From Mariannaea sp. PMI_226 (taxonomy: Eukaryota; Ascomycota; Sordariomycetes; Hypocreales; Nectriaceae), in assembly GCA_024336345.1 (NCBI GenBank), contig JANFOG010000015.1, positions 906,320-970,319 on the forward strand: a DNA stretch of 64,000 bases, read 5' to 3'. Below, piece after piece: positions 53,648 to 63,941 of the stretch. The position numbers and the translations under genes are program-made. Position 1 is the first letter of the stretch. Every line of letters starts with the position of its first letter. Below the pieces are notes generated by a model. It was not told where the DNA came from. It saw only the letters and a list, made by a program, of their open reading frames with translations, and ran no database searches.

Positions 53648-54590
53648 GGGTTAGGGTTTGGATTGGGGTTAGTATTACTATATAAAGCTTATTTGCTCTA
53701 GTGTTTCTAGTTTTCTATCTTACATTATAGCATTCTAGGAAATAAATAGAATTTAGAAAATAAAAAGGAAGATATAAAGAAGGAAATATAAAGGGGGAAA
53801 AATAAAGAAAGAAGATATATAAAAAAGGAAGATATATAGGGAAGGAAGGTATATAAGAACAATAGGTATATAGAAAAGAAAGGTATATAGAAAAGGAAGG
53901 TATATAGGGTTGGAAGATATAGGGGAAACCTAGCGAAAAGGTCTAGAAAGGGGAGCTATTCCGGGTGGGGGCCGGAATGATAGAGACTGTAGAGGAGGCT
54001 CGAGTCTTAGTCAAAATAAGACCAATGGAGGTATCAAGCCAGCTAGCTATAGAGGGCTCCAATAGCTCTTAGAGCTTCTTATAGGTCTTAGCTGTTTCCT
54101 TTGGGTTAGGGTTTGGATTGGGGTTAGTATTACTATATAAAGCTTATTTGCTCTAGTGTTTCTAGTTTTCTATCTTACATTATAGCATTCTAGGAAATAA
54201 ATAGAATTTAGAAAATAAAAAGGAGGATATAAAGAAGGGAATATAAAGGGGGAAAAATAAAGAAAGAAGATATATAAAAAAGGAAGATATATAGGGAAGG
54301 AAGGTATATAAGAACAATAGGTATATAGAAAAGAAAGGTATATAGAAAAGGAAGGTATATAGAAAAGGAAGGTATATAGAAAAGGAAAGTATATAGGGTT
54401 GGAAGATATAGGGAAAACCTAGTGAAAAGGTCTAGAAAGGGGAGCTATTCCGGGTGGGGGCCGGAATGATAGAGACTGCAGAGGAGGCTTGAGTCTTAGT
54501 CAAAATAAGACCAATAGAGGTATTAAGCCAGCTAGCTATAGAGGGCTCCAATAGCTCTTAGAGCTTCTTATAGGTCTTAGCTATTTCCTT
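53648..54590. repeat. Tandem duplication, two ~455-490-bp copies
   Basis: Copy 1 is about 53648-54102 and copy 2 about 54103-54590, nearly identical. Both begin GGGTTAGGGTTTGGATTGGG (a TTAGGG-like double repeat) and end ATAGGTCTTAGCT-TTTCC. Inside is a run of AAAGGAAGGTATATAG-type units; copy 2 has one or two more of these, which explains its extra length. The few differences are single-base transitions. It is noncoding and lies downstream (in transcription sense) of the LINE relic at 54600-57130. Confidence 0.75.
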
Positions 54591-54599
54591 TTCCATAAG

Positions 54600-57130
54600 T
54601 CCTCCAGCAGAAAAGACTAAAGAATGAAAATATCTACCTAAATAGGCATATTTCCTTTTTTTATCTTCTGCTACTTTAGAAAGGGTCTTATAGGCTTCTT
54701 CTTTAGCTAAAATAACTAAAATAACCACAACCTTAATATTGTAAAAATACTGGCTATTCCCTAGCGAAGTGGCGAAGTCTGGTTGGCGGTTCGTTTCTTA
54801 GATAGAGGGCTCTAATTCCATAGCTAGGTTAGTTTTGCAAAAAAGGGCGTTTTTAAAAGCATAGACTATTTAGTTATAGCAGGAGGTCCATTTCCTATTG
54901 GCTGCCTTATACACATCTTTGTGGTTATAGCTAGCTAGGCTGCTGCATTTACTATAGCTATTCCCTATAGAAATAGTAGGTAAAAGGAAGCAATTCCTTA
55001 TAGCTTTAGTGGCTTTTGGGTCTGCAAGGGTATGTTGTTTTTAGGTAGGCAAGACCCTAAGCCACTTATGGCTTAGATAGCTATTATTTTCTAGTAAGGC
55101 AGGCAGCTGGGCAGCTGGAAGGGTGTTTTCTAGTCTCTTGAGTTATTCCTTGTTGCTAGTTGCTAGGACTTTTTGGGCAGTTGGAACCGAGCCCGTTTCG
55201 GGACCGAAAGGGGAGCTATTCGGTAGGGAAAAGCTAGGGGTTATATTGGCTATAACCTTCCTAGCTAATTCCTTAGCTGCTTGATATAGCCCGTCAGCTA
55301 GGTCCTTGTGTATAGGAATTCCAAAGCCCCCATTTCTAGCCGGCAGGGCTATTAGGTCCTAGTTCAAGACCGGAAGCTGATCTCCTGGGCCTCTAGAAGC
55401 TAGCTACTGCAGGGCTTCTTCTATTGCCTTATTAGCTATTTCCCATAGGTCTTAGAGGCATAAGGGATTTAGCTATCTAAGGAGGTGTCTTAGAAGAAGG
55501 TAGATACTGCCTTTTAGTAATAGCAGGCTATGCTGTTTGGGCAGTTCTAAAACGGTCCTTATAGTCTTCTTTAGAAGGGATATTCTATTAAATAGAAATT
55601 CTCTTCTAGTAGCTATAGGGCCAATGTAGGAGCCTAGGATAGCTATTCCTTCTGACCTTAGCTACTAGATGCTTGTTTCCTTGCTTTTCCTTAGATTCAA
55701 TTAGAAAGGTAATTATTAAAAGATTTATTTTATAGCTTCTAGCATTTTGCCTTCTTCCTTATCTAAAGAATAAACATCATCTAGATAGACTATAAAGGTT
55801 GATTTTAGAAGGGCTGCTATAAGGGCCTCTAATAGGGGGCAAAAAGCTAGAGAAAATAGTAAGGGGCTGAAGGGATCTCCCTATTTGACTCCTTGGGCAG
55901 AAGCTATAGCTATTCCCCTAGCTATTAGTAATAGGCTAGCTTGATTATATGCTCAACCAGCTGCTCTATATAACGCTAGGGCATATTTAGCTACAGTAGC
56001 TACTATAGCAGCCCAATCTATGTTATTAAAGGCATTATATATATCTAAGGAAGACATATAGGACCAATTGCCACTATATATAGCTTCTTCTATTAGGAAA
56101 ATAGCAGGTTCTACACCTCTTGGGGTATTTACATCTAGCTGGTTAGGTAGAAGCATGTTTGGGTTATATAAGGTAATAAGGATAGCTCTTATAGCTACTC
56201 TATATATTATACAATCTATAGCTATAGGTCTGACTCCCCTATTATCTTTTTACAAGCCTATAAGATGGGCTGTATATAGTAGGTCCAAATTGGGGGCGGT
56301 TCCCTAGCGAATCATATCTAATAGGAGGCGTAGGAAGCTAAGGAAGGAAGTGTCCCTGGCTGCTATATCTAGTAGGGGCCGGGTCCATCTGGATAGGCTA
56401 GGGGCTTTTTCCCTAGATATAGAAGCTAGGGATTTTTAAATAGCTTCTATAGTGATAGATTGGTTGGGACTGGGTCGGGCTCCTTGGAACGGGTTGTCTG
56501 GGCCTATAGGGTATTTTTCTTATAATAGGTTAAGGGTTTCCTAGGTCTTAGGAGCTAAGGGGGCAGAGTTATATAGAGCTCTAGCTGCCTTATTTATATA
56601 GCCTTTTTCTAGATACTAAATCGCCTGGGTTATGGGATTAGATTGTGGCTAATTCAGTAGGGAATCTATATCCTCTAGGACATCTAGGTGGTCTTTTGAA
56701 TATGCCCTTAAGGTAGGTCTAAATTGGCCTACCTTATATGCTATTACTACTACCCTAGGTAATAGCAGCAGGTCCAATAGGGCCTTTTTAGACAGTCTTT
56801 TAAGAAATATCTTAGTATATCTTTTGCTAGCTTGGGTAATTAGAGCTATGTGTCTTATATATAGCTTTTTCTCTAGAATAGGTACCTTAGAGTAAGCAAT
56901 AAGGGCCTGAATCAATCGCTTTTCTAATAAGGGTTCTAGGACCTTCTAGTGCCTAGCTTCTAGAGAGTCTTCTTAGAATAGAAGGTCTAGGTCTTTGGGT
57001 TCTATAGAAAGATTGGGGATTTCTACTGTTTCTACTAACCTTCCTATATTAGATATAGAAGGCAAGGAACTGCTAGAGGCAGCCCTATTCCTATTAGTCC
57101 TAGCCGGGGCCCGGGCCCGGGCGTGAGGCG
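54600..57130 (-). mobile_element. RIP-decayed LINE-like reverse-transcriptase relic
   Basis: Minus-strand translation shows non-LTR reverse-transcriptase features in broken frames: LLPNQLDVNTPRGVEPAIFL then SSLDIYNAFNNIDWAAIVA (56156-55953), the catalytic-type TFIVYLDDVYSLDKEEGKM (about 55760-55810), and a C-terminal LPKQHSLLLLKGSIYLLLRH, GGFGIPIHKDLADGLYQAA. Many codons are TAG where Gln or Trp fits, and the region is AT-rich. No endonuclease domain was recognised. The gypsy element begins about 230 bp beyond its 5' side. Confidence 0.65.
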
Positions 57131-57361
57131 GATGCCGGGCCTATATGTAAGATAGAGCCGGGGCTAGGGATAGAGACCTAGGTTGGTAGCTAGTAGGGTC
57201 GAAAGCTGTGGAGACAGATGAGTCAGACCCGCTAGAAATGCTATATATTCATTGCTAAATCACTAGGCATTTAGTGGTTGGATTAGGTATTCTAGCAAGC
57301 CGTTTCCTATTAGTTAGGATGCTAAAGGCTCTAGTCCTTTGGATCCTTTTGGGCCTATTTG

Positions 57362-57553
57362 TGTAACAGGGCAAACGGGTCGCCGACCCTTCGCCGAGGT
57401 TTAGCCACGGTTTCACCGTGGCAACCCTTCATATTTGCACAGTGCTAGCAAAACCCTTGAAGCTGCAAGCTTCAGTCTTGGAATATAGCCGCCGGCACCT
57501 TATTTCTCTATACCTAGCTGCTTATAACCCTGTGATCTTTTTTCCTTGTAACA
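57362..57553 (+). repeat. 5' LTR
   Basis: Begins TGTAACAGGGCAAACGGGTC and ends near TTGTAACA at 57553, about 192 bp. The same starting sequence recurs at 63942. It includes a CCACGGTTTCACCGTGG inverted repeat at about 57404-57420. The primer-binding site was not recognised by eye. Confidence 0.7.
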
Positions 57554-57590
57554 ATTCTGAAGCTTCTCCCTACAGCTACCTATAGACGAA

Positions 57591-58688
57591 ATGGCGCCGA
57601 GCAGACGACGAAATGTGGGCGAACCGGCGCCGAAAGCACCATCCGATATCGCGACGGAAATCCTCGACGATATCGCTCAACAAAGCACTATCCAAGAAGT
57701 CACCGCCATCTCCGATAACTCCAGCCAAGAAGGCATAGACCTAATCCAGCAACAACAAGCTGTCCGCAGTCGCATCCAGCAGCTCAAGACACTAAAGGAG
57801 TTGCGCAAGCAAGAAGCGGCTCTATTAAAGGAGATCGGTGGTATTATACCCGGCGAATCAGCGGCGAGAACCCGGCGATCCTCTCATTCATCCAACTCGA
57901 GTAGTGGTGGAGAGATCCGAATCAGAAACATTCCCCGCCTATCGCACTTAACAACCTTGCGAAAACGTGATGACTGGCTTAGCGATTTACAGCGAGCATT
58001 TGCTGGAGCAAAGAAGCGATACCGACGTGACTTTAAGAAAATCCTTCTAGCGCTAGACAATATGGATGGCGAATGCAGGGCGAGATGGGACCGATACCTT
58101 GACGAACAGGATGATCAAGACCGGGGAGACCTTGAAGATAACTGGGATTCCTTTAAGCAATGGACCTTAGTACTCATTAAGGATTCTAGCAACCGGGAAC
58201 CTCTATTGATGAGGCAACTAGAAAATGCCCGACAACGCGATGGACAGTCACCTTCTGACTTCCACATCTACCTCGATTCGCTAGAGAAACACTTCGAAAG
58301 ACCCCCCGAAAAGCAACGGGCACTATCCTTCTATGCTAAGCTCCAAAACCAACTACAAGATCACATCAACCTCCATAGCCCGGCTCTGCCGGAAACCCGC
58401 GAAGATATGGTGGCCTTGGCTACTAGATATTGGGACTCCATGCCCTATAAGCGAAAACGCCACCTTCCAAGAGAAGACCAATATAATTCTTCTAAGAACC
58501 CACGACGGAACTACACCGATTCGCCTAGGAATAGTCAGTGGAACGGCAGACCATCATCTACGACCCAGAGAGGTCTGCACGCTAGAAATAACTTCCAGCG
58601 GCCGCGATGCTTTCACTGCAATAGCGAAAACCACTTACGAGATCAATGCCCACAGCTCTCCACAGAGAAGAAGGGAAACGACAAGTAG
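57591..58688 (+). CDS. Gag (capsid/nucleocapsid) of the gypsy element
   Basis: 365-residue open frame beginning MAPSRRRNVGEPAPK. The middle has a helical capsid-type region (LDEQDDQDRGDLEDNWDSFK, QLENARQRDGQSPSDFHIYL) and the C-terminus a CCHC zinc knuckle, CFHCNSENHLRDQC, typical of nucleocapsid. It would form the virus-like particle and bind element RNA. It stops at TAG 58686-58688, six bases after a slippery heptamer. The frame has no internal stop. Confidence 0.85.
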   Translation: MAPSRRRNVGEPAPKAPSDIATEILDDIAQQSTIQEVTAISDNSSQEGIDLIQQQQAVRSRIQQLKTLKELRKQEAALLKEIGGIIPGESAARTRRSSHSSNSSSGGEIRIRNIPRLSHLTTLRKRDDWLSDLQRAFAGAKKRYRRDFKKILLALDNMDGECRARWDRYLDEQDDQDRGDLEDNWDSFKQWTLVLIKDSSNREPLLMRQLENARQRDGQSPSDFHIYLDSLEKHFERPPEKQRALSFYAKLQNQLQDHINLHSPALPETREDMVALATRYWDSMPYKRKRHLPREDQYNSSKNPRRNYTDSPRNSQWNGRPSSTTQRGLHARNNFQRPRCFHCNSENHLRDQCPQLSTEKKGNDK

Positions 58689-60385
58689 CTGGGGTATCCA
58701 CCTCGCCGCCAGCTATACACACCCAAGTTGAGGTGGCTACCCGATTCCACGTTGATGTGATGATAACGGGGCGAAACCCTATCGAAACACATGCGGATCT
58801 CGACACCTGCGCCGAGGTAGACCTAATTAGTGAGACCTTTGCACAACAGCAGGGCCTCCGACAAAGTAAAGCTAAGGGGCCTAGTTTAGAGGCTGCAGGA
58901 GGGCTCAAAATCCCTACTTATAACGTGTGGGAAGTCCCCCTCGCGATGACCGACTCTCGTGGCACTACCCGATCCTTTACACGACTTTGTGTCGGTATCG
59001 ATAGGGACCCGAATCCCTGGGGAAGCCCTGTATTATTGTCACAGACCACCCTAAAATGCCAACGCATTTACCTATCCCCAAGTCAACAGTGGTGGTTTGA
59101 GCAGGATCCTAAGAGGATTAAAATCCTTAAGGCCCCAACCTTTATAAAACGTTGCCGGAATGCTGCTGTGGTTTACTATGTATCAGCTATGCCGGAACCC
59201 TTCCTATTGCCCGGCGAGGAGCAGGCGAATACCCAGGGAAAACATGCCATCCCTATAGAACTACAAGACTTCAGCGATGTCTTTGAAAGTGAGAACTCAA
59301 GCATCCTACCTAGGCACAAAGCCACAGACCATGCTATCGACCTTCTACCTGACCAGACGCCACCGCATGGCCCTATCTATCCATTATCCCCTGCCGAATT
59401 AGCGGAACTGCGGGGATACCTCGACGAAAGCCTGGCGAACGGTCGCATACGCCCTTCCAAAAGCCCAGCTGGAGCTCCTATTCTATTTGTCCCTAAGAAA
59501 GATGGAAGCTTGCGGCTCTGCATTGACTATCGAGGGCTCAACAAGGTTACGGAGAAGAATCGCTACCCTTTACCCTTGATTTCGGAAATCCTAGACCGAG
59601 TGTCAGGAGCCACCTATTTTACAAAAATTGACGTCAAAGATGCTTACTATCGCATTCGTATTAAGGAAGGAGACGAATGGAAGACAGCCTTTCGCACTAG
59701 ATATGGGCATTTTGAATATTTGGTTATGCCTTTTGGGTTGACCAATGCTCCTGCCACTTTCCAACATTATATCCACCAGGCGTTACAGGGGCTATTAGAT
59801 ACCGTTTGTGTGGCGTATCTGGATGATATCCTCATCTTCTCCAAGGGCCGCGAGACACACACACAGCACATACGGGAAGTCCTAGAACGGTTAAGGGAAG
59901 CCGAGCTTTATGCCAAACCCTCAAAATGCGAGTTTTACCAAGACAAGGTCGAATTCCTAGGCTATATCCTGTCAAACGCCGGCGTTTCGATGGACCCCAA
60001 GAGGGTAGAAATGGTTGCCTCATGGAAGGAGCCAGAAACCTATCGAGAAATCCAGGTCTTCCTAGGATTCTGTAACTTCTATCGAAGGTTTATTTATAGC
60101 TACTCACACCTTGCAGCGCCGCTGCATGCACTCCTGAAAGGAAGCCACAATGGCAAGAAGCCCGGGGCAGTTACCCTCACAGATGCCGAAAGACTGGCAT
60201 TTACCCAGCTAAAAGCCGCCTTTCAGAAGGCGCCACTATTACGACACTATGATCCACGAGCACCGATCCGAATCGAGACGGATGCATCGAAGTTTGCAAA
60301 TGGCAGAATAATCTCACAGCCTGATAGCGAAGGGAGATACCACCTATTGCCTTCTGGTCACGGAAGTTCAATGGGGCTGAATTAA
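58646..60385 (+). CDS. Pol: protease, reverse transcriptase and start of RNase H (truncated)
   Basis: A -1-frame ORF that overlaps the end of gag by 43 bp. The listed start Met is only the first one in the frame; real translation should begin by frameshift near 58679 (reads EGKRQVAGVSTS after the slip). The protease region has DLDTCAEVDLI (an Asp-Thr-Cys variant of the Asp-Ser/Thr-Gly site). The reverse transcriptase includes IDVKDAYYRIRI, GLTNAPATFQHYI and the catalytic YLDDIL. RNase H starts at IRIETDASKFANG, then the frame ends early at GLN-stop 60385. Later domains persist only as relics. Confidence 0.8.
   Translation: MPTALHREEGKRQVAGVSTSPPAIHTQVEVATRFHVDVMITGRNPIETHADLDTCAEVDLISETFAQQQGLRQSKAKGPSLEAAGGLKIPTYNVWEVPLAMTDSRGTTRSFTRLCVGIDRDPNPWGSPVLLSQTTLKCQRIYLSPSQQWWFEQDPKRIKILKAPTFIKRCRNAAVVYYVSAMPEPFLLPGEEQANTQGKHAIPIELQDFSDVFESENSSILPRHKATDHAIDLLPDQTPPHGPIYPLSPAELAELRGYLDESLANGRIRPSKSPAGAPILFVPKKDGSLRLCIDYRGLNKVTEKNRYPLPLISEILDRVSGATYFTKIDVKDAYYRIRIKEGDEWKTAFRTRYGHFEYLVMPFGLTNAPATFQHYIHQALQGLLDTVCVAYLDDILIFSKGRETHTQHIREVLERLREAELYAKPSKCEFYQDKVEFLGYILSNAGVSMDPKRVEMVASWKEPETYREIQVFLGFCNFYRRFIYSYSHLAAPLHALLKGSHNGKKPGAVTLTDAERLAFTQLKAAFQKAPLLRHYDPRAPIRIETDASKFANGRIISQPDSEGRYHLLPSGHGSSMGLN
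58673..58715 (+). promoter_or_regulatory. -1 ribosomal frameshift signal (GGGAAAC + hairpin)
   Basis: GGGAAAC at 58673-58679 is in the correct X-XXY-YYZ register of gag (AAG GGA AAC). After a 6-nt spacer (GACAAG), TAGCTGG (58686-58692) can pair perfectly with CCAGCTA (58709-58715) across a 16-nt loop. The gag stop TAG lies in the stem. Slipping back one base continues exactly into the pol frame. Heptamer, spacing and stem all match the classical rule; efficiency is unknown. Confidence 0.8.
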
Positions 60386-62450
60386 ATTACGGCACGCCGG
60401 ACTAAGAAATGCTAGCTATTATTGAGTTATTTAAACACTGGCGACACTATATGAAGGGGCGGCGAACCCCATAGAAATCCTCTTAGACCATCAGAATCTA
60501 CAATCATTTATGAGGCAGCCAAAATTGAATGTAGATAAGCAAGATGTATATATATCTAACACCATTTGACTTTATGATTAAGCACCATATAGGCAAGAGT
60601 AACCCTGCGGATCCCCCTTTGAGAAAGCCGGAATATGAGGCTAAAGAGGTGGTGAATACCTACCTATTATCTCCCCTATAGCAACGGCTTGTGCAGCAGG
60701 TGAGCTGCAATAAGGCCAAGGGAAAGACAAGCATGACGAGATATCTTTATAGGGCGAGAAGCCTTGGGCTTATAGCCAGTCCAAGCGTGACGAGATGTCT
60801 TTAAGGGAGGAACATACCCTGGCTTGTAGCATGTGTGACAGATGTCTTTAAGGGTCGAGGAGACCAGGTGTATAGTCGGCGAAATGGTGGCGAAAATGCC
60901 TTGCATAGCGACTGTTGGGTAGACTGGACCCATAAGAAAATCGGTCGCGAACGATTTATCTTGAGGCAAGAGGCGAGAGAGGCCCTATATTAAGAAGCTG
61001 TGTATGATCCTGGTGTATCCCAGCCCCTGATAGACTAGATTAAGGAGGCGTAAGAATGGGACCTAGAGTGTAAGTAGCAAATTACTAGTAAAAAGCAATT
61101 AAAAAGTCGGGGAAAGTCCCCTATTTGGTTAGTAAACCCAAAAGACATTCTAATATATAAGAATTGTATTTTCATCCCAGAGGAAACTGCCCTTAAGACC
61201 GAGCTTTTATAGCTATTTCATAATGACCCTTTGGCTGGGCATTTCGGAATAGAAAGAACAATTAAACTTATCTATAGGAAATTCCACTGGCACCGCATTG
61301 ATCAAAACATAAGAGAATATATCCAAGGCTGCAGCACATGCCAAGGGGTGGTTATGCGAAGGCATTGGCCCTATAGCCGCCTCGAATCCCTGCTGATACC
61401 CCAACGACCTATAAACAAATTGTCTATGGATTTCATAATCGGACTGCCTCTAGCAATGTGGAAAGGAGAGGAAGTTGATGCTATTCTTATTATTGTGAAT
61501 AGGTTTATAAAGTTTATACTATTCTTCCCTATTAATATAACGATAAATGCTATTAACTTAGCCCACCTTATCCATATAGAGGTTAAGCTAAAATATGGGA
61601 CGCCGAGGGGCATTGTCTCCAATAGGGGTCCTATATTTACAAGCAAATTCTGGTCAGAAGTCTGTTTCCATAGTAAGATAAAATAGAGGCTTTTGATAGC
61701 ATTTCACCCCCAAACCAATAGGCAAATGGAACGGACTAACCAGGTCCTGGAACACTATTTATATTGCTTTATTAATGGGGCATAGGTCATATGGCCAGCA
61801 TTGCTGCAGATAGCTTAATTTATATATAATAACGCAAGGAATGCCACTATAGGCATATCGCCTTTTCAAGCACTTATGGGGTATCACCCAGAGCTTCGTG
61901 TTAACATTAAGGATAATATTACGAAGGGGAAGGTCCCCGAAGCAACGGCCAGAATAGCTAAGTTAGCAGAGCTACGAGAGACAATGAGGAACCACTGGCA
62001 AAATGCTATCAAAAGGCAAGCAAAACACTACAATAAACGTCACGAAGAACTGACCCTCAAGAGGGGCGACCTAGTGGGTCTATTAACTAAGAACCTAAGA
62101 CTGAAGGAAGGAAAACAAAAGCTAGCACCTCACTTCATAGGGCCTTTCAAGATCCTAGAGACCATAGGGAAACAAGCTTACAGACTGGCACTCCCTGAAA
62201 AATATAGATGGCTGCACAATGTGTTCTACATTAGCCTCCTGGAGCCATAGAAACTACAGCGAGGAGCCGGCGAATAGCTATTAATGCTAGATCTAGAAGA
62301 AGATGAAGGCAAATGGGAAATAGAAGAAGTGAAAGAGGAGAAAATCTTCCAAAGCTAAACACACTTCCTAATCAAATGGAAAGGCTGGCCTATGGAATAT
62401 AACCAATAGGTTATAGAAGAAGATATAACTAATATACAATAAGCAATCTA
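60386..62450 (+). pseudogene. Degenerate pol 3' half: RNase H remnant, integrase, chromodomain
   Basis: Broken frames hold: an RNase H tail (MRQPKLNVDKQD near 60512); an integrase zinc region (AGHFGIERTIKLIYRKFHWH, GCSTCQGV) with core SMDFIIGLPL, VNRF and NRGPIFTSKFW at 61231-61686; an integrase C-terminal part (61876-62250; LAPHFIGPFKILETIGKQAY, WLHNVFYISLLEP); then a chromodomain remnant (FLIKWKGWPMEYN, stop, VIEEDI near 62380-62430) whose stop stands where Trp is usual. Stops fit C-to-T/G-to-A changes. Chromodomain tail places the element among chromoviruses. Confidence 0.75.
60731..60856 (+). repeat. Three imperfect repeats in the pol linker
   Basis: The unit TGACGAGATGTCTTTAAGGG occurs near 60734, 60788 and 60836 in slightly altered forms, about 50 bp apart. 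They lie between the RNase H and integrase remnants, where no coding pattern is clear. Confidence 0.5.
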
Positions 62451-63941
62451 AAGGATGAGATTATAAAGGAAGTATAAGCAAAAAGATAGCGAAATCCCAA
62501 CGAAGGGGAAGACAAGATATAGCAAGAGGCAAAGAGCAAAGATCACTATGTGAAATTGAAAGGGGACAGCGCCCTGCCTGCAGGCCATAAGAAAACAGGA
62601 ACAACACAACTAATCTGCCCCAAAAGGCCCACAAAAAACCAACGATCTGCTGGCGACCAGCCAGCCCCAACCACATATACCTAAAACGCCCTAAAGGGAC
62701 ACCGAAAGCCAAGCGAAAAACCACCTAAACGGTAAGCAAAGGAAGAGGAAAAACCCCCAGAAGCTCTGTCCTAGCTTCTAGGTTCCACTCGTCGGCGGCA
62801 AGGGCCTGCTCGAGGGCCAGGAAGAGCCCACAAACAGCCACCACCTAGATGGCGAAACCCAGGTCAGTCGCCTGGAGGCACTATATTTACATCTTCTTCT
62901 ATTGAGCCCGCAATTGCTTATACCCCGCCTGGCGAATAGTTAGCAAAAGCAAGGCGAAAGCATGCAGAAGGACCAGATATATATAACCGAAAGCCGGGCC
63001 AGGAGTCTGCAGCGCCAGCAGCTACTAATGCTATAGTATATATTGCTAGTAGGCAGCAACGGCCTCCTGAAAGTATGGCGAGTTAGTGGCAATAACATCA
63101 CTAAGACCTTGATCTCTTACCTTTCGGGCCTTGACAGCCCCAGTCAACCCATGCCCCGAGCGATGGGCAAGTTTGGCATGGTCGAACGCCTCTAGAAGCG
63201 GAAGCGAAAGACCGGCGACCCGCGCACAAGTCGCCCAGGAAAAAAAGGTAGCCGGTCTCCTCCTCGTCATCCTCTTCATCATTACTGTCGATATTTGGGT
63301 TAACTTCATTAATGATTTGCTCGAGAAACGCCAGAAGAACGCTAAGATTATGAGCATCTCCAGCCATTCCCACAGAGACCTATAGCACTACTGTCAGCCT
63401 AGTGAAACATAGGCGAAAAGGGACAGAATAGAAGGGGACTTATTGGGTACATGTATTGTTTCGCTTGTTGCATTGTATGTAACGCTTGCTCCGGGCACCG
63501 TCGAACTTGCAGCCAATCTCCACGACTGCGGTACCGAAAACCTCCCGTTTCTTCGCCGATTTCACAGCGGTTTCGCAAGCAGTGGAGGCACCACAACTTG
63601 GTTGGACAACAGCGGGCAAAAGACGAAGACATGACGAAATGCTGGCGAAAAAGTGAGGAATTGGGGGTGAAGTAAAAGCGCAAGCGAGAGAAAAATAGTG
63701 AAAGGCGCGGTTGAGAGAAGGAGAAGAAAAACAAGCGGGCGAAACTGTGGCTATATACACGCGAAAGGTGGCTAAGCGCCAATTAAACAAACCGCATAGC
63801 GGGCTAACATTCGAACGGCTGATGAACAGCTGCCAACTGAAGCCAAAGATATAAGGCATTTCGGCGTTGGCGATGCCGGCGTTCGCTCCGGAAATGACCC
63901 ACAATGCGCAGCGGAGACCGCCGCTAGGAGGGGAGGATAAT
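62451..63941 (+). other. 3' internal region of the gypsy element, polypurine tract
   Basis: About 1.5 kb between the chromodomain remnant and the 3' LTR. Several short open frames on both strands have no recognised family (for example 63440-63967 minus). The polypurine tract at 63926-63940 immediately precedes the LTR. I see no support for a further gene. Confidence 0.5.
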
